Part shown: piece by piece, positions 16,568-25,677 of the stretch
Position numbering within the stretch: the first letter of the stretch is position 1
How the letters are laid out: each line of letters starts with the position of its first letter
Origin: Oceanicaulis sp052055585
Lineage (GTDB): Bacteria > Pseudomonadota > Alphaproteobacteria > Caulobacterales > Maricaulaceae
Assembly (NCBI RefSeq): GCF_052055585.1
Contig: NZ_CP170485.1
Span: forward strand, 1,054,001-1,118,000
Length of the DNA: 64,000 nucleotides
Direction of reading: 5' to 3'
Made by a program: the position numbers and the translations under genes
The notes under the pieces: generated by a model
The model's database searches: none
The model's input: the letters and a program-made list of their open reading frames with translations, nothing else
Told to the model about the DNA's origin: nothing

Positions 16568-17349
16568 GCCAGCCGCGCATCCTTCTCGTCAATGATGACG
16601 GCATTCATGCGCCGGGCCTGAAAGTGCTTGAGGAGATCGCGCGCACCCTGTCAGACGATGTCTGGACAGTGGCGCCGGCGGAAGAGCAATCGGGCATGGG
16701 CCGGGCTTTGACGCTGAATGCGCCTCTGCGCGTACAGCAGTACGACGACAAGCGGTTTTCTGTCTCCGGCACGCCGACCGATTGCGTGCACATGGCCATG
16801 GACATCCTGATGAAGGATGCGCGTCCGGACCTGCTGCTGTCGGGCGTGAACTCGGGCCAGAACATCGCCGAAGACGTCACCATGTCCGGCACGGTCGCCG
16901 CCGCCATGCATGGCGTGCAGATGGGCGTGCAATCGATCGCGCTGTCTCAGGCCTATGGCTTTGAGGGACGCGCCAAGATCCGCTGGGAAACTTCCCGCGA
17001 ACATGGTCCGCGCGTGCTCAAGGCGCTGCTCGATGCGCCCTGGAGCCAGAACACGCTTCTGAATGTGAACTTCCCCGACCGGGCGCCCGATCAGGTGGCG
17101 GGCGTGGAAGTGACCGCTCAGGGCCAGCGCGATCAGGTGGTGCTGCACGCGGATGCGCGCACCGATCTGCGCGGTCGGGACTATTACTGGCTGGGCTTTA
17201 ACGGCAAGCTGTCCGACCCGGCGGCGGGTACGGATTTGCGTGCGGTCTATGACGGCCGCATCTCCATTACCCCGCTGCATCTCGATCTGACCAACTACGA
17301 AGCCCGGACCCGTCTGAAGACTGCGCTGGGAGAAACGCTCGACCGATGA
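16564..17349 (+). CDS. surE: 5'/3'-nucleotidase SurE
   Basis: A 261-residue SurE metal-dependent nucleoside monophosphate phosphatase linked to stationary-phase survival. The metal site is seen in ILLVNDDGIHAPGL (6-19, DD pair) and in LSGVNSGQN with its conserved Asn (about 96-104); SGMGRALTL is the phosphate-side loop. The start is GTG, overlapping serS by 4 bases, and the stop overlaps the pcm ATG by 4 bases. serS-surE-pcm is thus a tightly coupled operon, as in many alphaproteobacteria. Confidence 0.95.
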   Translation: MSQPRILLVNDDGIHAPGLKVLEEIARTLSDDVWTVAPAEEQSGMGRALTLNAPLRVQQYDDKRFSVSGTPTDCVHMAMDILMKDARPDLLLSGVNSGQNIAEDVTMSGTVAAAMHGVQMGVQSIALSQAYGFEGRAKIRWETSREHGPRVLKALLDAPWSQNTLLNVNFPDRAPDQVAGVEVTAQGQRDQVVLHADARTDLRGRDYYWLGFNGKLSDPAAGTDLRAVYDGRISITPLHLDLTNYEARTRLKTALGETLDR

Positions 17350-17993
17350 CCGGCATGCCCGACACCCGCATGATCCAGCTTGTTATGGCGCTGCGGCGGG
17401 CGGGCGTCTCGGACAAGTCCGTGCTGATGGCGATCGAGCGCACGCCGCGCGAGCTGTTCGTGCCGCAGGGCTTTGCGGATCAGGCGTTCGAGAACCGGCC
17501 GCTGCCGATCGATTGCGGTCAGACCATCTCCCAGCCCTTCGTGGTGGCGGCGATGACCGAGGCGCTCAAACTCAATGACCGCTGCAAGGTGCTCGAGATC
17601 GGCACCGGTTCGGGGTATCAGGCCGCCGTCCTCGCGCGCCTGTCGCGCCGGGTCTATACAGTTGAGCGCTACCGCACACTGGCTAAGGAAGCTGAAGCGC
17701 GGTTCCACCAATTGCGTCTGTCCAACATTGTTCCGCGCATTGGCGATGGCTCTGTGGGCTGGCCCGAACAGGCGCCGTTTGACCGCATCATTGTCACGGC
17801 GGCGGCGGCGACGCGCCCAGACGCCTTGCTCCAGCAGCTCAAGCCGGGCGGCATCTGTGTGGCGCCAGTGCAGAACGGTACGGTGCAGACCCTGATGCGC
17901 TATGACTGCTCGGACGAGGGCGAGATCAGCGAGACTGCGCTTTTTGACGTGCGTTTCGTGCCACTTGTCCCGGGCGAAGCCCGCGCGCTCTAG
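17346..17993 (+). CDS. pcm: Protein-L-isoaspartate O-methyltransferase
   Basis: A 215-residue canonical isoaspartyl methyltransferase that repairs aged Asp/Asn residues using SAM. The substrate loop DCGQTISQPFVVA (56-68) and the SAM motif VLEIGTGSGYQAAVLA (82-97) are intact, unlike the paralogue at 1147. It is coupled to surE by a 4-base overlap, mirroring the surE-pcm-nlpD order of enterobacteria; the LysM/LytM lipoprotein lies two genes downstream. Confidence 0.95.
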   Translation: MTGMPDTRMIQLVMALRRAGVSDKSVLMAIERTPRELFVPQGFADQAFENRPLPIDCGQTISQPFVVAAMTEALKLNDRCKVLEIGTGSGYQAAVLARLSRRVYTVERYRTLAKEAEARFHQLRLSNIVPRIGDGSVGWPEQAPFDRIIVTAAAATRPDALLQQLKPGGICVAPVQNGTVQTLMRYDCSDEGEISETALFDVRFVPLVPGEARAL

Positions 17994-18097
17994 TGGTAAT
18001 AATTATCGCTTTCAAAAAACCCGGGACTGCGTGTTAATCTCTCCCTCCGGGGGAAGAGACGGCGGGCTTTCGCTCGCCTGAGCACAAGGAGTTCGAC

Positions 18098-18508
18098 ATG
18101 AAATCCATGATCGCCATGACTGCGCTGGGCGCGTCGATGATGCTGGGCGGGGTTGCCCTGGCTCAGTCCGATGACAGCGCTCAATCTGTTTTCATTCCTG
18201 AAGGCTATGAGCTGACGGGTGAGAGCCGCACCTGCCTGTCCACGCGCGTCATCGATGATATCGATACCTCGCACGAGAACGCCTGGATCGTCACCATGAC
18301 CAATCGTGACAAGTTCCTCACGCGTGTCAGCAATGGCTGTTCGGCTGCGACCAGCCCGTTCACCTATATCAGTTATCAGGTGTCCGGCTCCCAGCTGTGC
18401 CGGGGCGAGATCGTGCGCGTGATCGATCAGGGCACGCATTCGGCTGCCGGCAGCTGTGGCATTGGCGAGTTCGAAGAACTTGGCCGCCTGCCTGAAGACG
18501 CGAGCTAA
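18098..18508 (+). CDS. Exported four-cysteine protein, DUF6491-like
   Basis: A 136-residue secreted protein with a good signal peptide (cleavage near ALA-Q, residue 22-23). The mature part has four cysteines at 46, 81, 101 and 120, spaced as CL...I, nGC, LCRGE and SCGIGEF. That resembles the DUF6491 family of small periplasmic proteins; the assignment is from memory of the pattern. AAGGAG precedes the ATG. Its function is unknown, and it sits between pcm and the LysM/LytM lipoprotein. Confidence 0.72.
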   Translation: MKSMIAMTALGASMMLGGVALAQSDDSAQSVFIPEGYELTGESRTCLSTRVIDDIDTSHENAWIVTMTNRDKFLTRVSNGCSAATSPFTYISYQVSGSQLCRGEIVRVIDQGTHSAAGSCGIGEFEELGRLPEDAS

Positions 18509-18574
18509 AGTCAACACACGGTTAACGCTCATAAGTCATCCTGCCCTTTCGTTGGACACGATAGGGCAGGGTGC

Positions 18575-19489
18575 ATGCGCCCCAGACTGCGCACAATTTT
18601 GCTGGGACTGAGCGTCGCGGCGGCTGTGTCCGCTTGCGCTGCTCCTTTGCGTGCGCCCGCTCCGATCGAGCGCGGCGCCTCTGGCGCTTCCGAGCGGGGG
18701 CAGGCCAGCTGCGGGCGGAGCGTGACGGTCCAGTCCGGTGATACGCTTTACGCGATTGCACAACGCTGCGGCGTGTCCCTGTCCGACCTCGCGGCGGAGA
18801 ACGGTCTTCGCGAGCCTTATACCCTGCAGCGCGGGCAGACGGTTCGCTTGCCCGGTCCATCCACCTACACGGTGCGTCGCGGCGACAATCTTTACCGGAT
18901 CGCGCTGGCGCACGGCATGACCACGCAGGAGCTCGCGCAGCTCAACGGTTTGCGTCAGCCCTATACGATCTATCCCGGCCAGGACCTTTCCGTTCGGGGG
19001 CAAGCGCGCACCCGTGTCGCGCAAGCCCAGCCCGCTTCCGGGGGATCCAGCGCGCAACCCTCTGCGCCGCCGCGGCGCGCCAGCCCGCCGCCGCGCGCCT
19101 CCACTGCAAACGCACCCAGCTTCCAATGGCCGCTACAAGGCCAGATCATCACGCCCTATGGCGGAGCGGAAAGCGCCCGCATCGACGGCATTCGCATCGC
19201 CGCGCGTCTGGGCGAGCCGGTTCGCGCCGCTGCGGACGGCGAAGTTGTCTATGCCGGCAATGAGCTGCAGGGCTATGGCGAGCTGGTGCTGATCCGCCAT
19301 GAAAACAACTGGGTGACGGCCTACGGGCTGAACTCGATCCTGCGTGTGAATGTGGGGGATCGCGTGACCGCCGGTCAGCATATCGCCGATGCCGGCGCCT
19401 CGGGGTCGGAGACCCGCACCGCGCTTCATTTCGAGGTCCGGCGCGGGGTCAGTCCAGTCGATCCGATGCAGGTTCTGCCCGCGCGCTAG
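18575..19489 (+). CDS. LysM and degenerate LytM (M23) lipoprotein, NlpD/DipM-like
   Basis: A 304-residue lipoprotein: a lipobox ends at Cys21 (VSAC), two LysM glycan-binding repeats lie at about 48-92 and 97-140, then a Pro/Ala-rich linker and an M23 domain at about 188-298. The M23 zinc site is degraded: the usual HxxxD reads DGIRIA (Asp204, Arg207), and the YxHL position has YGLN (250-253), leaving only H285 in LHFEV. It is therefore probably a non-catalytic amidase activator like EnvC/NlpD or Caulobacter DipM. Its position after surE-pcm mirrors nlpD. Confidence 0.9.
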   Translation: MRPRLRTILLGLSVAAAVSACAAPLRAPAPIERGASGASERGQASCGRSVTVQSGDTLYAIAQRCGVSLSDLAAENGLREPYTLQRGQTVRLPGPSTYTVRRGDNLYRIALAHGMTTQELAQLNGLRQPYTIYPGQDLSVRGQARTRVAQAQPASGGSSAQPSAPPRRASPPPRASTANAPSFQWPLQGQIITPYGGAESARIDGIRIAARLGEPVRAAADGEVVYAGNELQGYGELVLIRHENNWVTAYGLNSILRVNVGDRVTAGQHIADAGASGSETRTALHFEVRRGVSPVDPMQVLPAR

Positions 19490-19599
19490 AGCCCGGCTGA
19501 GTAAATCCGGTGAGCACGTACCGCCGGGTCTTGTTGCATGCCGCGCGCACCCCGATATATTCCGGCAATCCCAAATCGCTCGTTCTTATCGGAGCCGCC

Positions 19600-19968
19600 A
19601 TGTTTTCTGCGACCGACTCTGTCTTTCTCGCCACCGCCGCCGCTTCTGGCGCCCAAGGCGGGCTGGGCTACATGATCATGCAGTTCGCCCCGTTCATCCT
19701 GATCTTCGTGGTCTTCTATTTCCTGCTGATCCGTCCGCAGCAACAGAAAGCTAAGGCGCATCGCGCGATGGTCGAAAGCCTGCGCAAGGGCGACGAAGTC
19801 GTCACCCAGGGCGGCATTCTGGGCAAGGTGACCCGTGTCGCCGAAACCGAAGCTACGGTCGAACTGGCTGAAGGCGTCCGGGTGAAAGTGCTCAAGCACA
19901 CCATCCTGGAAGTGCGTACGCGCACCGAGCCGGCCAATGATGCGGCTGACGAAAAGTCTGCTGACTAA
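19600..19968 (+). CDS. yajC: Preprotein translocase subunit YajC
   Basis: A 122-residue YajC, an accessory subunit of the SecDF-YajC complex. One membrane helix (about 23-44) is followed by the diagnostic FYFLLIRPQQQKAKAH and the small beta domain (GDEVVTQGGILGKV). The ATG at 19600 has GGAG just upstream; a longer in-frame start would place 30 non-conserved residues ahead of it. secD follows 62 bp later. Confidence 0.94.
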   Translation: MFSATDSVFLATAAASGAQGGLGYMIMQFAPFILIFVVFYFLLIRPQQQKAKAHRAMVESLRKGDEVVTQGGILGKVTRVAETEATVELAEGVRVKVLKHTILEVRTRTEPANDAADEKSAD

Positions 19969-20030
19969 GGCCTGACTGATATTCCGGCGTCGGGTCCTGG
20001 GCCCGGCGCCGCCGGACGCTTGAGTGCCCC

Positions 20031-21662
20031 ATGCTGTATTTCGCTCCCTGGAAGACGACGGTTGTCACCCTCGTCATCCTGATCGGCCTGTTCTTCACCC
20101 TGCCTAATTTTGTGCCCGAAAGCGTCCGTCTGGATGCGAACGGCGAGCCCAAGGGCGTGTTCACGGTGCTGCCGCACCAGACCATCAATCTGGGTCTCGA
20201 CCTTCGGGGCGGCTCCCACCTGGTCTTCCAGGTGGATATGGATGAAGTCCGCCAGGAGCGTCTGGAGAACCTTCAGGATGATGCGCGCAGCGCCCTGCGC
20301 GAGGATCCGCCGGTTCTGATCTCCGGTTCACCGGCTGTCGTGGAAGGCCAGGTCATTGTGCGCCTGTCCCGTCCTGAAGACATGCAAAGGGCCATGGAGC
20401 GCCTTGAAGAGCTCAGCGAGCCGATCACGACCGCTTCGGGCCAGCAGGGGATGAACCAGACCCTGTCCATCAGCCAGGACGATGATCGCACCATCCGCAT
20501 GGGCATCACCGAAGCGGCGCTGGAGTCCATTCGCCAGCGCACGGTCACCCAGTCTATCGAAGTGATCCGTCGCCGGGTGGACTCAACCGGCACCACCGAA
20601 CCCAATATTGCCCGTCAGGGCGATGACCGGGTTCTGGTTCAGGTGCCCGGTGAAAACAATCCGCAGCGCATCATCGACATTGTCGGCACCACGGCGCGCC
20701 TGACCTTCCACATGGTGGAAGAAGGCGTGACGGTGAACCCGGACGGCACGGGCCGCACGCCGCCGGGCGTGATGATCCTGCCCTCAGAGCGCTCTGGCGA
20801 ACCTTATCTCGCAGTTCAGCGCCGACCGCTGGTGACCGGCGAGCAGCTGGTCAATGCCGGTCAGGCCTTTGACCAGAACGGCCAGCCGGCCGTGAGCTTC
20901 CGCTTCAACACCACCGGCGCCCGCGCTTTTGCGGACGCGACGACCCAGAACCGCGGTCGCCGCTTCGCCATCGTGCTGGACGACCGGATCATCTCGGCGC
21001 CTGTGATCCGCAGCCCCATCACCGGCGGCTCGGGCATCATTGAAGGCGGCTTCACCATCCAGACCGCGACCGACCTGTCCAACATGCTCAATGCCGGCGC
21101 GCTGCCCGCGCGTCTGACCCCGGTCGAGCAACGCACCGTGACGGCGTCCCTGGGCGCTGACTCGGTGGCGCGCGGCGAGACCGCGGTCCTGATCGGCTTC
21201 GGGCTGGTCATCGTCTTCATGGCGCTCGCCTATGGCTTCTTCGGCATCGTCTCGACGCTGGCCCTGCTGGCGAACATCCTGCTGTTGCTGGGCGCGCTGT
21301 CGGGCCTGCAGGCGACTTTGACCCTTCCGGGCATCGCCGGCATCGTTCTGACCATCGGCATGGCGGTGGACGCCAATGTGCTGATCTTTGAACGCGTCAG
21401 GGAAGAGTACAGGCTCGGGCGAACGGTCACGACCGCGTTCGAGGCCGGGTATTCGCGCGCGCTCTCGGCGATCCTGGACGCCAACATCACCACGCTGATC
21501 GCCGCCGCCGTGCTCTACATGCTGGGCGCGGGGCCGGTGCGCGGCTTCGCCGTGACGCTGGGTCTGGGCATCCTGACCTCGGTCTTCACCGCTTTTGTGT
21601 TCTCACGTCTTTTGATTTCGATCTGGCTGCGCACCAGCCGACCGAAAAAGCTGGCAATGTAA
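20031..21662 (+). CDS. secD: Protein translocase subunit SecD
   Basis: A 543-residue SecD, which uses the proton gradient to pull proteins through SecYEG at the periplasmic side. The N-terminal membrane helix (about 8-28) is followed by the first conserved motif LGLDLRGGSHLVFQVD (about 56-71), the large periplasmic domain, and five C-terminal helices. These include GMAVDANVLIFERVREE, the proton-relay region. The length is near that of other alphaproteobacterial SecD proteins. secF follows 12 bp downstream. Confidence 0.96.
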   Translation: MLYFAPWKTTVVTLVILIGLFFTLPNFVPESVRLDANGEPKGVFTVLPHQTINLGLDLRGGSHLVFQVDMDEVRQERLENLQDDARSALREDPPVLISGSPAVVEGQVIVRLSRPEDMQRAMERLEELSEPITTASGQQGMNQTLSISQDDDRTIRMGITEAALESIRQRTVTQSIEVIRRRVDSTGTTEPNIARQGDDRVLVQVPGENNPQRIIDIVGTTARLTFHMVEEGVTVNPDGTGRTPPGVMILPSERSGEPYLAVQRRPLVTGEQLVNAGQAFDQNGQPAVSFRFNTTGARAFADATTQNRGRRFAIVLDDRIISAPVIRSPITGGSGIIEGGFTIQTATDLSNMLNAGALPARLTPVEQRTVTASLGADSVARGETAVLIGFGLVIVFMALAYGFFGIVSTLALLANILLLLGALSGLQATLTLPGIAGIVLTIGMAVDANVLIFERVREEYRLGRTVTTAFEAGYSRALSAILDANITTLIAAAVLYMLGAGPVRGFAVTLGLGILTSVFTAFVFSRLLISIWLRTSRPKKLAM

Positions 21663-21674
21663 GGGGAGGCGATC

Positions 21675-22658
21675 ATGGCGCTTGCACTCGTCCGTCTCAT
21701 TCCGACCGACACCAACATCCCCTTCATCAAGGTTCGCTTTGCGGCTTTCCTGGTCTCGGTCGCGCTCATTCTGGGCTCGCTGACCGCGTTCTTCACGCTG
21801 GGGCTCAATTTCGGCATCGACTTCCGGGGCGGCACCGCCATCGAGGTCCGCACCGAAGGGGCTGCGGATCTGGGCGCGCTGCGCACGGTTCTCGAAGGGC
21901 TCGATCTGGGCGATGTCCAGGTTCAGGGCTTTGGCGCCGAGAACGAAGCGCTGGTGCGCGTCGGTCAGGTGTCTACTGAGCGCGCCAACGCGCTTGAAGG
22001 TCATGAAGTCGAGAATGAAGCCGAAGCCCAGCAGGCGGTGCGACAGTTCGTGTCCGCCACGCTCGAGCAGGAATTTCCCGGCATCACCTTCCAGAAGATC
22101 GAATCCCTGAGCCCGCAGGTTTCTGGCGAGCTTGTGGTCGCGGGCGCCAGCTCCATCGGCGTCGCGCTGGTCCTGATGCTGATCTACATCTGGTTCCGCT
22201 TTGAATGGCAGTACTCGGTGGGCGCCGTGCTGGCGCTGATCCACGACGTGATCGCCACGATCGGATTCTTCGCCATCACCCAGCTCGAGTTCAACCTGTC
22301 CACCATCGCCGCGATCCTGACGATCGTGGGCTATTCGATGAACGACACCGTCATTGTCTATGACCGGATCCGCGAGGACTTCCGCAAGTTCAAGACCCGT
22401 CCGACCACCGAAGTGCTCAACAGCGCCATCAACTCGACCCTGTCGCGCACCATCCTGACCTCCGGCACCACGATGATTGCGATCGTGGCCATGGCGATCA
22501 TTGGCGGTCCGGCGCTGCAAGGGTTCGCGCTCGCCCTGATCTGGGGTGTGGGTGTGGGCACCTATTCGTCGATCTTCGTGGCTGCGCCGCTTCTGACGCT
22601 GACCGGCGTCAAGCGGGATTCAGGCGAGGAGTCCGAGGGCGGCGCTGTTGCCCCGTAA
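21675..22658 (+). CDS. secF: Protein translocase subunit SecF
   Basis: A 327-residue SecF, partner of SecD. The GIDFRGGTAIEVR motif follows the first helix, and the C-terminal helices contain VGYSMNDTVIVYDRIREDFRKF, the family signature. A strong GGGGAGG precedes the ATG. The end of secF overlaps the TTG start of the Mth938-like gene by 11 bases. Confidence 0.96.
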   Translation: MALALVRLIPTDTNIPFIKVRFAAFLVSVALILGSLTAFFTLGLNFGIDFRGGTAIEVRTEGAADLGALRTVLEGLDLGDVQVQGFGAENEALVRVGQVSTERANALEGHEVENEAEAQQAVRQFVSATLEQEFPGITFQKIESLSPQVSGELVVAGASSIGVALVLMLIYIWFRFEWQYSVGAVLALIHDVIATIGFFAITQLEFNLSTIAAILTIVGYSMNDTVIVYDRIREDFRKFKTRPTTEVLNSAINSTLSRTILTSGTTMIAIVAMAIIGGPALQGFALALIWGVGVGTYSSIFVAAPLLTLTGVKRDSGEESEGGAVAP

Positions 22659-23016
22659 CGCCAACAGCATCTCCCTGCCGCCCATTGACGCGTTCGGCGA
22701 TGGCGGCTTCCGCATCGCCGGAGTGCGCAAGGAAGGCGCGACCCTGATCGTGGACGGGGCGGCTCGCGGCTGGACGCGTCAGGGTGACGAACTCAGCGTT
22801 GACGATCTGCGGATATTCCTCGACCGGCCAGACCGTCCGGACATGCTGGTGCTGGGAGTGGGGGAGCGTTTGATCCATCCCCCCGCCAGTGTCAGGAAGG
22901 CGTTCCGTGAGGCCGGGATCGGTCTTGAGGTAATGGATACGGCGACCGCTTGTCGGACCTACAACCTGCTTGCAGGTGAGGGGCGAAACATCGCCGCAGC
23001 CCTGCTGCCTGTTTAG
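22648..23016 (+). CDS. Mth938-like (DUF498) protein, NDUFAF3 homologue
   Basis: A 122-residue Mth938-domain protein. The block DMLVLGVGERLIHPPASVRKAFREAGIGLEVMDTATACRTYNLLAGEGR (about 65-113) is the domain core. Human NDUFAF3, a complex I assembly factor, belongs to this family, and the conserved neighbourhood with secDF/yajC is known from alphaproteobacteria. The TTG start overlaps secF by 11 bases and has a GAGGAG-like purine tract upstream. It is coupled to secF. Confidence 0.88.
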   Translation: MPRNANSISLPPIDAFGDGGFRIAGVRKEGATLIVDGAARGWTRQGDELSVDDLRIFLDRPDRPDMLVLGVGERLIHPPASVRKAFREAGIGLEVMDTATACRTYNLLAGEGRNIAAALLPV

Positions 23017-23106
23017 GCTTTGTTTACGGCATCTGGTGTTTGTTCCGTTTGCGATTAAGTCCTTGCTGTAAGCGGCTTTTTCACGATTTTCTCAGGTGAG
23101 TGAAGA

Positions 23107-23511
23107 ATGCCGAATCAGGTCGAGACGCTCCAGATCATCGAAAAAACCCTGAAGGGCTCCATCAGTTACACAGCCATTCTCGGCTTCACGATGAAGCCCT
23201 TCCTGGCGGAAGCGGTGGAAGGCTATACGCGCAAGGCGCTGAGCCACAAGGTTCTGATCGTGGACTACCGCAGGGGCGACCCGATCGTCGAACCTCATGA
23301 TATCCCGGAGTTTTTCGCGCGTTGTGGCGATATCTGGACCAAGCCGGAACAGTTTATCTACCTGTATAATGACGCGAACCGCATGCGCACGGCGCATCTG
23401 AGCAAGCTGGTCTTGCAGCGCGGCGGCAAGGCGATCGCCCTGCCCAGCTGGCAGGCCGTCGTCGAGCATCTGGGATATGATCTCGGCGACGACCCTATGG
23501 ACAGCCTGTAA
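23107..23511 (+). CDS. Hypothetical protein, function unknown
   Basis: A 134-residue soluble protein I do not recognise. It has no signal peptide or membrane helix. Alternating segments such as HKVLIVDYRR and EQFIYLYND suggest an alpha/beta fold. Only one cysteine is present (RCGDI). It lies 90 bp after the Mth938-like gene, has no strong ribosome site (GTGAGTGAAG), and is convergent with the beta-lactamase-like gene. The codon pattern matches its neighbours, so I take it as real. Confidence 0.65.
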   Translation: MPNQVETLQIIEKTLKGSISYTAILGFTMKPFLAEAVEGYTRKALSHKVLIVDYRRGDPIVEPHDIPEFFARCGDIWTKPEQFIYLYNDANRMRTAHLSKLVLQRGGKAIALPSWQAVVEHLGYDLGDDPMDSL

Positions 23512-23528
23512 GCGGGGCTGGCGCAGTC

Positions 23529-24863
23529 TCAGGACTCGGTCGTGACAGCGTCATAGACAAGCCGGTCAAAGACCGCGCGGGCGCCGATCGTTTCGGATGT
23601 GGTCGGGCCCGGTTGCTCCTGGCTCATGATCACGGCCACCACGCCGGTCGACGGGCTGACGAAGAACTCGGTGTCGAAATAGCCCGACCAGCCGAAATCG
23701 CCCACATTGCGCACGGGGTGCTCGCCGGGGCCGTCATAGACCACGCCCACGCCATAGCCATATCCCAGATCAATCGCATCCATCCGGTCCGGCATGCGGT
23801 CCGCTTGCACATGGGCGGTCGTCATCTGATCGACCATTTCGCGTGACAGCAGGCGCGCGCCTTCATACTCGCCGCCATTGGCCAGCATCTGTGCGAAACG
23901 GATATAGTCGTTCGCGGTGGACAGAAGGCCTGCGCCTCCGGCCTCGATCGGACTGCGCGGGATCGTGTCCTGGGCCTCTGCAATACGGGTCAGCTCACCG
24001 TCCTCGCCATGGGTGTAGAGCGCAGCGAGATCGCGGCGTTGCTCATCGCGCAGGAAGAAGGTGGTGTTGTTCATGCCCAGCGGGCGGAAAATGCGCTGCT
24101 GGGAGAAGTCCTCGAGGCTCTGTCCGGACGCCACCGCCACCACATGCCCCAGAACATCGCTGGCGTAGGAATAGAACCAGGCCGAGCCGGGCTGGAAATA
24201 GAGCGGCAGGCCGGCCAGCGTTTCCATCCGGCTGTCCATGTCGCCTTCGGCGGAATAGATGTCGCCGTCGATATAGAGCGCGCCCAGATTGGACTCGTAG
24301 TCAAAGACATATCCAAGGCCCGATGTGTGGGTCAGAAGGTCTTCGATGGTGATTGGACGATCAGCCTCGACCGTCGGAATCTCGTAGTTCTCATCGCGCT
24401 GCAGCGAGGTCGCCACGCGGGCATTCGCGAAGGCGGGGATGTAGTCGCTGACGGGGTCATCCAGCGCGATCACGCCGTCTTCCACCAGCATCAGGGCTGC
24501 GACCGCGGTGACCGGCTTGGTCATCGAGGCGATGCGCACCACCGTATCGGCGGCCATCGGGCGCTCGGCTTCAATGTCGGCGTAGCCGGCGGTCGCGGTA
24601 TGCACAACCACGCCATTGCGGGCGAGCACGGCGACATAGCCTGAGCGCTGGCGGGCGGCGGTGAGTTCCACCAGTCGGCTGTCCAGCTGGGCGAGCCCGG
24701 CCTCGGTAAAGGCCTGGGGCGCGGGAGCCGGAGCGACGCTCTCCGCCGGGGCTGACTCGGGCGCCGGCGTTGCGGCGGGCTCGCCGCAGGCGGACAGGGT
24801 GAAAGCAAGCGCGAGCGCTGTGAGCGAGGCGCCTGTGCGCCAATGAGTGAAATCGATCCGCAT
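23529..24863 (-). CDS. Beta-lactamase-fold serine hydrolase lipoprotein
   Basis: A 444-residue class C beta-lactamase/esterase-type protein. A lipobox LSAC ends at Cys26, and a Pro/Ala/Glu linker runs to about 50. The catalytic SxxK is SMTK at 113-116, and the second motif has Tyr231 in WFYSYASDVLG. It also has LTHTSGLGY, common in penicillin-binding-protein-like esterases. A role in antibiotic resistance should not be assumed; most such lipoproteins are esterases or peptidases. The start at 24863 follows a G-run and gives the clean lipoprotein signal; a longer in-frame ATG runs into the sodB terminator. Confidence 0.88.
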   Translation of the reverse strand: MRIDFTHWRTGASLTALALAFTLSACGEPAATPAPESAPAESVAPAPAPQAFTEAGLAQLDSRLVELTAARQRSGYVAVLARNGVVVHTATAGYADIEAERPMAADTVVRIASMTKPVTAVAALMLVEDGVIALDDPVSDYIPAFANARVATSLQRDENYEIPTVEADRPITIEDLLTHTSGLGYVFDYESNLGALYIDGDIYSAEGDMDSRMETLAGLPLYFQPGSAWFYSYASDVLGHVVAVASGQSLEDFSQQRIFRPLGMNNTTFFLRDEQRRDLAALYTHGEDGELTRIAEAQDTIPRSPIEAGGAGLLSTANDYIRFAQMLANGGEYEGARLLSREMVDQMTTAHVQADRMPDRMDAIDLGYGYGVGVVYDGPGEHPVRNVGDFGWSGYFDTEFFVSPSTGVVAVIMSQEQPGPTTSETIGARAVFDRLVYDAVTTES

Positions 24864-24881
24864 GAGGCCCCCCGAAGACAT

Positions 24882-24916
24882 AAAAAAAACGGCTGCGGTG
24901 AAGGTCACCGCAGCCG
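24882..24916 (-). terminator. Intrinsic terminator of sodB
   Basis: A 12-bp perfect stem (24890-24901 with 24905-24916), 3-nt loop, is followed on the minus strand by eight T residues (24882-24889). It lies 26 bp after the sodB stop. Confidence 0.93.
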
Positions 24917-24941
24917 CTCTTTTCGTCAACGCTTAAACAAT

Positions 24942-25538
24942 TCAGGCGTTGGCCAGGTTCTGGTTGGCGAAGTCCCAGTTCACGAGCTTGCCCAGGAAGT
25001 CGCCGATATAGTCGGGGCGACGGTTCTGGTAGTCGAGATAATAGGCGTGTTCCCACACATCCATGGTCAGGAGCGGGGTGGCGCCGTCGGTGATCGGGTT
25101 TTCAGCGTTCAGCGTCTTGCGCACTTCCAGCTTGTCGCCGTTCTTCACGAGCCAGGCCCAGCCCGAACCGAACTGGCCGGCGCCAGCGGCTTTGAATTCC
25201 TCGACGAATTTGTCGAAGGAACCGAAGGACGCGTTGATGGCGTCTGCGATGGCGCCGGTCGGCGCGCCGCCGCCATTGGGCGTCATAGAGTTCCAGTAGA
25301 AGGTGTGGTTCCAGATCTGGGCGGCGTTGTTGAACACGCCCATGTTTTTCTCGGACCAGCTTTTCTTGATGACCTCTTCCAGGCTCAGGCCTTCATAGTC
25401 GGTGCCTTTGATGGCGTCATTGGCCTTGTCGACATAGGCTTTATGGTGCTTGCCATGGTGGAAGCTCAGGGTTTCGCCGGAAATGTACGGCGCCAGAGCG
25501 TCTTGGGCATAGGGCAGGTCGGGAAGAGTAAACGCCAT
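24942..25538 (-). CDS. sodB: Superoxide dismutase (Fe type)
   Basis: A 198-residue cytosolic Fe/Mn-family superoxide dismutase. Metal ligands are visible: His27 (TLSFHHGKHH), the His in WNHTFYW, and Asp/His in MDVWEHAYYLDYQNRR. Features such as AAQIWNHTFYWNSM and GSGWAWLV fit the Fe-type. AAAGGAGG sits before the ATG at 25538; a longer in-frame start is unlikely. A strong terminator follows. The exported Cu/Zn enzyme at 43744 complements it. Confidence 0.96.
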   Translation of the reverse strand: MAFTLPDLPYAQDALAPYISGETLSFHHGKHHKAYVDKANDAIKGTDYEGLSLEEVIKKSWSEKNMGVFNNAAQIWNHTFYWNSMTPNGGGAPTGAIADAINASFGSFDKFVEEFKAAGAGQFGSGWAWLVKNGDKLEVRKTLNAENPITDGATPLLTMDVWEHAYYLDYQNRRPDYIGDFLGKLVNWDFANQNLANA

Positions 25539-25677
25539 GTCGGCCTCCTTTGGGAGTGTGAGCGAGAGGGTGCTCAAAAGGTGCGGCGGCCTGTTGGAAG
25601 ACCGCCATACTCAGGTATTACGCACGGCCTAGATATGGGTTCCATCTGGCGCCTGTCTACTGGCGAGAGAGAAAACC

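Noticed and set aside
23529..24863. Antibiotic-resistance beta-lactamase
   Set aside because: The fold and SxxK are there, but the lipoprotein signal and the YSYASD second motif fit an esterase/peptidase-type member; no resistance context is present.
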